Under the pieces are notes generated by a model. The model made no database searches, was not told where the DNA came from, and saw nothing but the letters and a program-made list of their open reading frames with translations. The position numbers were made by a program, and so were the translations under genes. This document shows positions 23,946 through 32,600 of a stretch of DNA of 64,000 nucleotides, one piece after another. The stretch lies in the NCBI RefSeq assembly GCF_000143415.4, contig NW_003314282.1, positions 759,811 through 823,810 on the forward strand, read 5' to 3'. How positions within the stretch are numbered: position 1 is the first letter of the stretch; the number at the start of each line of letters is the position of its first letter. The DNA is from Selaginella moellendorffii (lineage: Eukaryota > Streptophyta > Lycopodiopsida > Selaginellales > Selaginellaceae).

Positions 23946-24188
23946 AAGTGCTAATGTTTTTGTAGTCACTGAATGTGCATGCTAATGTTCTTTACAGGCG
24001 AAACCATCATGTAGCATTTGTTTTCAGTGGCATTCAAAAGTGTATATAGTTGTATATGTATTTATATGCAAGTTTATTACGAAAGTAAACTGCCTAATAA
24101 AGTAATAAGACAATTTGATTCACTATAAACTTGCATAATTTATCGTTTTATATAAATCTCAAGGTCATATTCATCATTTAATTTTCTA

Positions 24189-24670
24189 GTGGCGGATTCA
24201 GTGGTGTCTTGCCTCGTTCTCTGCGCCTTTCTGGTTCCAGTTAGCGTGGGTTTGCTTGTACAAATATGGCTCCACCACTGTCGGGAATGCCAACTTCATC
24301 TCATTGAGCAGCACTGGTTCTGCCCTTGCAGTTGATATTGAAGGATATGGGAAGAATGGCACTGTTCGTTTGTTCTCAGTGGTTATGGCTGCTCTATGGA
24401 TTGCAAGGTAACTTCAACTTATTTGTTTTGGTTTTAAAATTTGATGATGGTGGCTTGGTACAGGAGCTGTAAAGGGCAGTATTTTGGAGCCTTCTGTATC
24501 TCTTTCCAACACCAGCAAGAACATTTCATACCCAAATCCATTCAATGCAAGGAACCACACTTGTTTGTGCCACAGAGGAATCCCTTGGTAAAGCCGATAG
24601 TCGACTTGTCAACTCACTGGCTGATATCATCCATCAATACCATCTCCAAACCGTCTCCTTCACGCATTGA
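24189..24670 (+). pseudogene. PEBP-like pseudogene, copy 2
   Basis: The start codon is GTG instead of ATG, one base is inserted in the codons for VQYGST, and a deletion removes the segment between SVVMA and the exon 1 donor (the ADQKAL-to-NFW block). The second exon still reads EPSVSLSNTSKN and PQRNPL but has lost the YDFVL block and the last helix is truncated. It resembles copy 3 most. Confidence 0.8.
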
Positions 24671-24769
24671 TGTTATTTCAAAGATTTTCGTTATCAAGAT
24701 CAAGTAATAAGTGATTCCATTTATGGAAAAAGGCCATCTTGGCTTTTGTAAGTGAATAGCGGAGTATAC

Positions 24770-25715
24770 ACGATGCAATTCGTGGCAGAGCTGGAACTCT
24801 TCTTCTTGCCGCAATCGCTCTCTGCCAGGCGAGGTGCGTGTGCCGCAAGTGGCGACGAACAATCGACGATCCCAGATTCCGCAAATGGTACACACGCTCC
24901 CACCGCTGCATCCTCACTTCTGCCTCATTCTCGCCTCTGGATGCCTCTTCGTCAAGCCGGTTGAGAATTCCCCGCGCAGCGAGTGGCGCCTCTTCCAGAC
25001 GCTGCCGGTGGGCATAAGGATCGCCAGCAGCGACGCCGGCTTGCTGTGCATGGCCAAGTTTTCGTACTTATCCTCCATCTTTGTCTGGCGCTACAGCGAT
25101 CTCAACTCCTCCCCGATGAGAGTTCCTTTGCCGCCAGTTCTCAGCAGCTTAACTCACATGGTGGTGTACAGCCGCGAAAGGGATCGATCGTTCTGCGTTG
25201 CTAGCTTCGACGCACCCTCGTTATACATCTACGACTCGGCTCGAGGTGATCCAGGCACGAAGAATGCCCAGGAAGACCTGAATATATCAGAGCGCAGAAG
25301 GTCTTCTATCCGGTGCTGGATCACGGTAAGGTGGTGACGTATTGCACGAATCGCCAGATGTTTGCAATATACAACCTGTGGGAGGGCTCCTGGAGAGCTT
25401 TTCACGTTGATGCCAATGGGTTGGAGCTGAAATTTTATCGGTGGTGCTACCTTCAGTTGGATCGGGACTGGCTTTTGATGGTGAGCGATACCTATGAGGG
25501 ACTGATCATCTTTGAGAGACGGGGAGAAGAGTGGGAAATTGTGTCACGCCGTGACAAGGAGTTTCATGATCTGTCGTTGATGGACAACTTGGCATGCGAT
25601 GGGAAGGACAGTATATGGCTGGTCGTGTATTGATGGAGTCGATTCCAGGAAGTGGTCAGAGGTGGATGTGCCCGATGCCTTGAGGGAAGCTCAAGGATTA
25701 CCAAAGCTTGCTTGA
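24770..25715 (+). pseudogene. F-box/kelch-like gene, frame-broken
   Basis: Near 24827-24890 the plus strand encodes ARCVCRKWRRTIDDPRFRKW, typical of the end of an F-box. After a frame change comes a long beta-propeller-like C-terminal region (EWRLFQTLPVGIRIASSDAG, VFVWRYSDLN-like, PLPPVLSSLTHMVVY, FDAPSLYIYDS), then, after another shift near 25300, NRQMFAIYNLWEGSWRAFHV and GLIIFERRGEEWEIV. Plant proteins of this layout are SCF ubiquitin-ligase adaptors (family knowledge). With at least two frame breaks and no start codon it is probably a pseudogene; an unrecognised intron could explain one break. Confidence 0.55.
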
Positions 25716-26270
25716 CTCTCCTGTTAAATTCTTGTTTTCACTCCTAGGATTTCTCGAGCTTCTCTGCAGCTAGAGCATGCCTTGAAACAGGATCCGGCCC
25801 ACAACCTTCTTGCACGTGTGAGAAGAACTTCAAGAGAGACAAAACGCCATCTCCACAACTTCCATATCATTTAAAAGGGATTGAGTGATGGAGTGAGAGG
25901 AGGTTAAGAGTTTTGTTTTCTATTATGATGCTGAAGCCTTACTTAATCTCTCCATTGTTATTACTCATCTCATCTTTATAGTCAAACTCAAAACCTCCAA
26001 TGCTGCGCAGCCATCAAGCCAGAAAACAGTATTTAATCTTCATTGGAAACACATATTTTGTTTATGGTGACCCCAAAGGGTGAACCTTTATTTCTCCATG
26101 ATGAAACTATGTAAGAAAGGAGAACTTGGCAACAAATGCGATTATTGTGGAGGCGAGACAAGCGGATATTAGCTTGATTTGTAAAAGTCTTACGTTGATC
26201 ACATGTAATTTGTCAAAGAAACTCATGTGTTACTTGTTAGCTAAGAAATATTCTGAGCTCCTGGTGCTAC
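25716..26270. other. Intergenic
   Basis: No gene seen. Around 26080-26135 is a phrase ('...ctccatgatgaaactat..aagaaaggagaacttggcaac...') that recurs at 29415-29460, 35545-35575 and, inverted, 43065-43100, marking it as the edge of the repeated LTP-PEBP unit. Confidence 0.4.
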
Positions 26271-26275
26271 CTGTG

Positions 26276-26540
26276 GAGTGTCTCTATTGGATTCTAGAGC
26301 ACTAAAGGTTCTTGTCCTCAGCTTGGTCGCAATTGGCCATTTCCCCAATTGGGAGAATTCTCGCTCATCTCCTAAAATAATGCATTCCCTGTGTGTCATC
26401 TGGCACTCCAGACATGAACTGCTGCCAAGCAGTGAATGTTCTAGGCTACAATTGTTTGTGTTCACTCATTGTTTCTTCTACTGGTGTTCTTGCAAAAGAA
26501 ACAATGAAGAGATATGTTGAGTCATGTCAAATTGAGCTAT
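26276..26540 (+). pseudogene. LTP-like pseudogene (type 1)
   Basis: Aligned to the intact type 1 LTP genes, the ATG is replaced by TTG, the central block from NC to the ECVPC motif is mostly deleted, and the 3' end has lost the codons for the PEDYQC block. The remaining CCQAVNVLGYNCLCSLIV segment is split across frames. It precedes intact PEBP-like copy 3. Confidence 0.7.
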
Positions 26541-26768
26541 GATCAAAGTATTTGTAGTCATTTGTTTTCAGTGGCATTCAAAAGTTTATAGAAAAGTTGT
26601 ATATGTATTTATTTGTTCTTGGTAAGACAATTTGATTCAGATCGCGTAAGGCATCAAGCGTCCCTGTCAAAAGGAAGTGTCACAGAACGAAAAGGATGTA
26701 GGTTATTTTTTTATAGAAAACTTGCACAATTTATCAAAGGCATGGACGGAATTAGGTGTTGCATTTTA

Positions 26769-26775
26769 TATAAAT
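26769..26775 (+). promoter_or_regulatory. TATA box of PEBP-like copy 3
   Basis: TATAAAT, 47 bases before the ATG, in the same relative place as in the other copies. Confidence 0.5.
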
Positions 26776-26815
26776 CAAGGAATAAATGCTCATCAATTCA
26801 TCAATCAATTTTCTA

Positions 26816-27396
26816 ATGGCAGCTTCAGTGGTGTCTTCCCTCATTCTATGCTCCTTTCTGGTGCAAGTTAGTGTGGGTTTGCTTGTACAATATGGCTCCA
26901 CCACTGTCGGGAATGGCAACTTCATCTCATTGAGCAGCACTGGTTCTGCCCCTACAGTTGACATTGAAGGATATGGGAAGAATGGCACTGTTAGTTTGTT
27001 CTCGGTGGTTATGGCTGATCAAAAGGCATTGTCAGCACAAAACAAGGTTTACCCCTACATCAACTTTTGGATTGCAAACATCCCAGCGGGCAGCACAGGT
27101 AACTTCAACTTATATGTTTTGGTTTACAAATGTGATAATGGTGGCTTGGTACAGGAGCTGTAAAGGGCAGCATTTTGGAGCCTTATGTATCTCCTTCCAA
27201 CACCAGCAAGAACATTCCATATCCAAATCCATTCAATGCAAAGAACCACACGTACGATTTCGTGCTTGTACCACAGAGGAATCCCTTGGTGAAGCCCATG
27301 GATAGTCGACTTGTCAACTCACTGGCTGATATCATCCAGCAATACCACTGTGGAAGCCCTCTCCAAACCGTCTCCTTCACGACCTCACTTTATTGA
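26816..27396 (+). CDS. Secreted PEBP-like protein, copy 3
   Basis: Two exons (26816-27098, 27155-27396), 174 aa. A signal peptide (MAASVVSSLILCSFLVQVSV) precedes the PEBP-type blocks LFSVVMADQKAL, YPYINFWIANIPAG, EPYVSPSNTSKN, HTYDFVLVPQRNPL and HCGSPLQTVSF. The upstream in-frame ATG at 26786 was rejected: all relatives start at the MA(T/A)S codons just before the signal peptide, and the earlier one falls only 11 bases after the TATA box. Its LTP partner is dead, so this copy stands alone. Confidence 0.8.
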
Positions 27397-27435
27397 TGTT
27401 ATTGCTTTTATTGATATAAGAGGCAGTACTTATTG

Positions 27436-27690
27436 ATTCTAGAACTTCATCTTTCTTTCGCAAAGTTTATCCTCATGGTGCTGCTTGTGATGATCCTCTT
27501 GATCACATCCACGCCAGGAGTTCATTCTATGAGTTGTAATCGCGCAATCTACGAGTTGGAAGCTCTGAACTGGTCTTGAAGATCGGGGATTTGCAGTCGT
27601 TAAGTGGAACTTCCATTTAGGCCATCTTTATTTCGCGAAGTTTATCCCCATGGTGCTGCTTTGTTGATCACATCCACGCCAGGAGTGCAT
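27436..27690 (+). pseudogene. Type 2 LTP relics
   Basis: 27450-27560 resembles the signal-peptide region and first cysteine of the intact type 2 LTP at 37597 (codons for FAKFI.LMVLLVMILLIT-like sequence, then SCNRA). A second shorter piece lies at 27625-27690. Neither has the rest of the domain. Confidence 0.65.
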
Positions 27691-27900
27691 TCCATAAACG
27701 TCTCTTGTCGAAGATTAGATGTGTAATGCCTTCGATGTATGCTTTACAAGCTTTGTCTAGGAAGATCAGGGACATTGGGCGCTTGTCAGCATAAAGCATA
27801 ACATTTACTTCACGTTCAGGATGCTCTTGAAGCATCATGCCGAGGAGGGTCTGTTGCAGTTTCCAACGTAGTATAAGAATCGCGCTATGATGTGAGAGAA
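27668..27900 (-). pseudogene. Unidentified reading frame relic, repeated in the array
   Basis: The minus strand reads LQEHPEREVNVMLYADKRP then MSLIFLDKACKAYIEGITHL. Near-identical segments occur at 31545-31380 (minus) and, inverted, about 44690-44850, 47590-47700 and 49880-50035. Being open in at least two copies it looks like a piece of a real exon, but I cannot assign a family. It belongs to the shared unit. Confidence 0.4.
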
Positions 27901-27944
27901 ATGGGCTCATTATTCTAGAAGTAATTAGTTTGCCATACAGGACC

Positions 27945-27985
27945 TTTAGGTCGGGGGTTCGAATCTCCCGAGTGGCGCAGCATTT
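27945..27985 (+). pseudogene. tRNA-like 3' half
   Basis: A short hairpin GGACCTTTAGGTC is followed by GGGGGTTCGAATCTCCC, a T-arm with an exact polymerase III B box (GGTTCGAATC), and GAGTGGCG like an acceptor strand. The 5' half (D arm, anticodon arm) is absent. Copies recur inverted at 44522-44580 and 49740-49795. Confidence 0.4.
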
Positions 27986-28189
27986 TTTGCAGCTTTGGCG
28001 TAGAGGGGACTGTAGCCTACCTAAATGTATGTACAAATACGTTGTACGAACGCATTTTCTGCAGAGTTTGACTCTCGGAACGCCTTCCATTCCAGTCCAC
28101 GGATGCTCAAGACTAAGTTTGTGATGATACACTACAAGACGAGCTCTCTCCATCAATTGGGTTACCACTGACATGAATTGGAACTCTAC

Positions 28190-28640
28190 CCCTTTTCACC
28201 TTGATCTTGAAGATCCGGGAATTGCTGGAGCAGCACGTCTCGTTGGTGGCACACGGAGTGGTGATCCTGCTGGAGCTACGTGTATTCGTGCTGAGCTGCT
28301 CAAAGTCGAGCGAGCTCTCCGGAGCCTCGAGCTGCTGAGCTTGCCAGAGATCAAAGAACAAAACTCTAGAACTTGTTCCAGAAAATTCAAAGAACTACAG
28401 GGACGAGATGAGCGCTTCCTTTTGCTGGATCACGGTCTGCTTCCTAGCACGCGTTGTTAGATCCCAAGGATTCTTCTGGGCTTTCATCGTCCAGCTCCTT
28501 TGGAACTTTGATCCTCTGGAGCCAGACGATTCACCGATGGCAAACTTGGACGGTTGGACTTTCAAAGAGATTGCGAGCACACTCGAAACGGAGCTCTGGA
28601 TCTCGCCAAGATTGGTCATCGCAGCCGCACAGCGAGCTAA
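28190..28640 (-). pseudogene. Fragment of the coiled-coil gene
   Basis: The minus strand reads SSLWQAQQLEAPESSLDFEQ and QQKEALISSL, matching the coiled-coil third of the protein at 17359-18834, plus a piece equivalent to SKFVFGESSGGSRGG. The pieces are in different frames with insertions, so it is not a gene. It is one of four such relics in the array. Confidence 0.7.
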
Positions 28641-29940
28641 GAGTTCGCCAACACGTTGAATCTTATTTTGTTTAGGGTGTAGATAGTGTCCTTTTCGAGG
28701 TGGAGCTGCGCTGGATTCTTAGGATATGGCTGCACAGTGAACACGGTATCCATTTTTGCGGAAGAGCCGATTGTGGAATTGGCTCCTCCCATCCTCCACT
28801 CCTGGAACTATCCATGTCACAAAATCCCCCAAGTATTGAAAGATTTGTTGACATCTTCCCAAATGTAAGGATGTTCCTTCCTTTGGGTATTGATTGACTT
28901 GGTGGATATAGAACTCACTCTAGGTACGACTTTGTCAAAGCCATAAAATCCTCAAGCAGCACGGTATGGTAATACTGATATTGATTTTTTTTTGCATCTT
29001 TGCAGGTGTGTATGTATTTATATGCAAATACTTTCTCACATCTGACATGAGGCTTTAGCGCGCGTTTTTGTTTTTTCCGAACGCTTCCTCTAGGGATTGT
29101 TTATCACCAGAGACCATATCTTCTTCTGTGTACCTCCAGAGAACCCAACCATTTTGAGCTCGCCATTGGAATGCTTGATGGCAAAAATGAGATAGTGCTT
29201 TAACACCATCAATGTCTGATCGGCACCTCAAATATGAGCAAAGGCCTCGAGGATCCCACATTACATTTGCTATACTGTGTTTCGTGCTCCAAAAGTCGAT
29301 CCAACAGTTCAAGAGGTCCAGGTATGAATCAGCTATATAACTCTGGCAATTTTCTCGTCAAGGCATATAAACGTATACATATGTGATCCCAAGGGCGTAT
29401 GTATACCTTTCTTGCTCCATGATGGAACTATAAGAAAGGAGAACTTGGCAACAAATGCGTGTACTTTTGGAGACAGCCTCAGGCAAGTGGATAGAAAAGA
29501 AAAAAGAAAGGTGGCGATGCGCAGTTTCTTGTTTCGTGGATTTGATTTGACCGGAGAAGTTTCGATAACGACCCTTTAATCGAGACCATCCCTTGATTTA
29601 GAAACCGTCCGGGCTCTTGTCTGACTAAGGCTCAGTTGTGGCATCTCTTTAAAGCGCGTGAATATCTATCTATCTGATGAGCTACCGTCACAGGGAAAGA
29701 AACTTCGATCGTCAATTTTCCTTCGCACTTCGGCCATGTTTGCTATAATAGGTAGGCAAAAGCTGGGTTTGGGCAGGCAATGTACAGTTGTTCGACTATG
29801 CAAGTTGCAACAAGCTAAGAGAGAGTGACAAGATTCTTGTTTCTTACTGGTCCTAGTAAAATATTTCGCTTGTATTTTTAAAATCTTCAAGTCCATTACT
29901 TTGATCACAATGTAACTCGTTTTGTCAAACCAGCTCACAT
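28640..29940. repeat. Upstream part of the LTP-PEBP unit
   Basis: No intact gene. The sequence recurs, with indels, at 32240-32600 plus 35290-36000, and inverted at 42600-43790. It includes a minus-strand frame at 29312-29055 (FWSTKHSIANVMWDPRGLC, RCRSDIDGV) whose copies elsewhere are broken. The last 60 bases before the LTP start ('...tcacatgtttttacttgttagctaagaa') are highly conserved between units and probably include the LTP promoter. Confidence 0.6.
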
Positions 29941-29999
29941 GTTTTTACTTGTTAGCTAAGAACTAGGCTTCCTTTCTGCTACCTGTGGAGTTGCCTCTA

Positions 30000-30369
30000 A
30001 TGGATTCTAAAGCACTACAGCTTCTTATCCTCATCTTGGTTTCAATTGGCCATTTCCCTAATTGCGGGACTTCTCAGTGCGATCGAGCTCATCTTCTCAA
30101 AGAATGCGTCCCGTGTGTGGCATCTGGCACTGTTCTTGAGCATCCAGATGTAAATTGTTGCAAAGCAGTGAATGTTCTAGGCCACAATTGCTTGTGTTCA
30201 CTCATTGTTTCTTCTACTGGTGTTTTTGCAAAAGAAACAATGAAGAGATATGTGGAGTCTTGTCAAGTAGTGCTCCCAGAGGATTATCAATGTAAGTTCT
30301 GATCAAAGTGTTTGTAGTCACTAAAATTTTGCTATGCTATTGTTCTTTGCAGGTGAAGGCATCATGTAA
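30000..30369 (+). CDS. Secreted 8-cysteine lipid-transfer-like protein (type 1)
   Basis: Two exons (30000-30291, 30353-30369), 102 aa. A signal peptide (MDSKALQLLILILVSIGHF) is followed by the pattern C..C-x8-C-x2-C...CC-x9-C-x-C...C-x9-C (SQCDRAHLLKECVPC, DVNCCKAV, GHNCLCSLIV, VESCQVV, DYQC). CC, CxC and the spacing are those of plant non-specific lipid-transfer/2S-albumin proteins, which bind lipids in the cell wall space (family knowledge); two cysteines are additional. The intron splits the codon of the last cysteine (T/GT), so correct splicing is needed for the final disulfide; exon 2 adds only EGIM. The PEBP-like gene starts 225 bases downstream. Confidence 0.8.
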
Positions 30370-30546
30370 GGTATTTATATGCAAATACTTTCTAGTTATA
30401 TATTTATATGCAAGTTTGTTCTTGGTGTTTTCTAATTTCAACCTATACCATTCTTATTATAAACTTAAGACCATTTGGTTCACTAGAATTTTAGAAAGCT
30501 TGCACAATTTATCAAAGGCATGGACAGAATTAACTATGGCCTTTTG

Positions 30547-30553
30547 TATAAAT
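30547..30553 (+). promoter_or_regulatory. TATA box of PEBP-like copy 4
   Basis: TATAAAT, 47 bases before the ATG, inside the 225-base gap behind the LTP gene. The whole gap is conserved between units, which argues for an independent PEBP promoter rather than read-through. Confidence 0.5.
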
Positions 30554-30593
30554 CTCAAAGAAATTCTCAACATATTCATCAATCCATTTTTTA

Positions 30594-31175
30594 ATGGCAA
30601 CTTCAGTGGTGTTTTGCTTCGTTCTCTGCTTCCTTCTGATTCAAGTTAGTGTGGGTTTGCTTGTACAATATGGCTCCACCACTGTCGGGAATGGCAACCT
30701 CGTCTCATTGAGCAGCACTGATTCTGCCCCTACAGTTGACATTGAAGGATTTGGGAAGAATGGCACTACTCGTCTCTTCTCGGTGGTCATGGCAGATCAA
30801 AAGGCATTGGTAGCGTCAAATAAAGTTTATCCCTACATCAACTTTTGGATTGCAAACATTCCAGCCGGCAGCACTGGTAAGTAATATATATTTTGGTTTA
30901 CAAATCTTTACAAATCATGGTGGCTTGGTACAGGAGCTGTGAAGGGCAGCATTTTGGAGCCTTATGTATCTCCTTCCAACACCAGCAAGAACATTCCATA
31001 CCCAAATCCATTCAATGCAAGGAACCACACGTATGATTTCGTGCTTGTACCACAGAGGAATCCCTTGGTGAAGCCCATGGATAGTCGACTTGTCAACTCA
31101 CTGGCTGATATTATCCAGCAATACCACTGTGGAAGCCCTCTCCAAACCGTCTCCTTCACGACCTCACTCCATTGA
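30594..31175 (+). CDS. Secreted PEBP-like protein, copy 4
   Basis: Exons 30594-30876 and 30934-31175, 174 aa. Signal peptide MATSVVFCFVLCFLLIQVSV, mature part beginning LLVQYGSTT. All PEBP-type blocks are present (LFSVVMADQKAL, YPYINFWIANIPAG, EPYVSPSNTSKN, HTYDFVLVPQRNPL, YHCGSPLQTVSF). It differs from copy 3 by ALVASNK versus ALSAQNK and GKNGTTR versus GKNGTVS. With the LTP gene just upstream, it forms the only fully intact pair on the left arm. Confidence 0.85.
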
Positions 31176-31229
31176 TATTATTGTTTTTATTGATATAAGG
31201 AATTGAAAGTACTGAGTGATTCTAGAATT

Positions 31230-31340
31230 TCCATTTATGGAAAAAGGCCATCTTTCTTTCGCGAAGTTTATCCTCATGGTGCTGCTTGTGATAATCCTGT
31301 TGATCACATACACACCAGGAGTGCATTCCAATGCACGCCA
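31230..31340 (+). pseudogene. Type 2 LTP relic
   Basis: Matches the first 30 codons of the gene at 37597 (start ATGGAAAAAGGCCATC, then the signal-peptide codons and the GVHS cleavage region), followed by unrelated sequence. Only the signal peptide survives. Confidence 0.7.
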
Positions 31341-31379
31341 GGATTGCATTCCATAAACGTCTCTTCTTGTGGAAGAATA

Positions 31380-31545
31380 CATCTGTGATGCCTTTGATGT
31401 ACGGTTTACAAGCTTTGTCTAGGAAGAACAGGGACATTGGACGCTTGTCAGCATAAAGCATAAGATCCACTTCACGTTGAGGATGCTCTTGAAGCATCAT
31501 GTTGAGGAAGGTTTGTTGCAAATTGCAAAGTAGTTTAGGAATCAT
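31380..31545 (-). pseudogene. Unidentified reading frame relic (second copy)
   Basis: The minus strand reads MLQEHPQREVDLMLYADKRP then MSLFFLDKACKPYIKGI, the counterpart of the segment at 27850-27700. It is open here and there despite several substitutions. Confidence 0.4.
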
Positions 31546-31869
31546 GCTAGTATCTGGTTTCTAAAAAATAGCCATTTGGAATGATGTGAGAGAAATGAAG
31601 CTCATTATTCTAGAAGTAATTCAATTTGCCGAGCCATACAGGCCATCAACTAGAGGTGTTCCTTTCTCGCTGCATGGGAACAACTTTGACGTACAGCGGC
31701 CTGTGGCTAGCCTACTGACACAGCAACATTCACATTCACTAAATGTACAAGTACGTTGTACGAACACATTTTCTGCAGGTATGGGGTCCCGAATCGAGAA
31801 TGAACGAGCTCTCTCCATTATGGTAGACACGAATTGGAGGGGTTACAATCTACATGAATTGGAACTCTA

Positions 31870-32200
31870 CCCCTTCTGTAATAAAATGTTGGAGATCTGG
31901 GAATTGCTGGAGCAGCACGTCTCGCTGGTGGCACACGGAGTGGTTATCCTGCTCGTGTACTTCGCACTGAGATGCTCAAAGTCGAGCGAGCACTCAGCCT
32001 CGAGCTGTTGAGCTTGCCACAGGGACGAGATGAGCGCTTCCTTTTGCTGGATCACGATCTGCTTCCTAGCTCGTATTATTGGATCCCAATGATTCTTCCG
32101 GAATTTCTTCGTCCAGCTCCTTGATCCTCTGAAGCGGGACGATTCACCGATGGCAAACATGGACGGTTGGCTTTCAAAGAGCGAGAACACTCAAAACGAT
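31870..32200 (-). pseudogene. Fragment of the coiled-coil gene
   Basis: The minus strand reads QQKEALISSLWQAQQLEAEC and SMFAIGESSRFRG, matching the gene at 17359-18834, with internal deletions and frame changes. Confidence 0.7.
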
Positions 32201-32600
32201 CCAGAGCAGCTCTTGAAATTGGTGTCCAAGCCAAAACGAACTCTCATTTTATTTAGGGTGTACAGCGTAGGCAGCAAGATTACCTCCACCTTTTCGAGGG
32301 CGCTGGATTGAAGGGTCCATATTAGAGCCGATTGGGGGAACTATCCATTTCACAAAATCCCTCTAACGATCCAAGAATTGAGTAACATCTTCCCAAATGT
32401 AAAGATGCTCCTTCCTTTGGGTATTGATTGACTTGGTGAATACACTCAGGTATGACTGTCAAACACGCCAGCCAGCTATAAAACTCTCAAGCAGCATCAG
32501 TGATATTGATTTTGTTTTGCACGCATCTGACATAAAGCTTTAGCATGTGTTTTATTTTTCCAAAGGCTTCCTTTAGGGATTGTTAGCTACCATATCTTAG

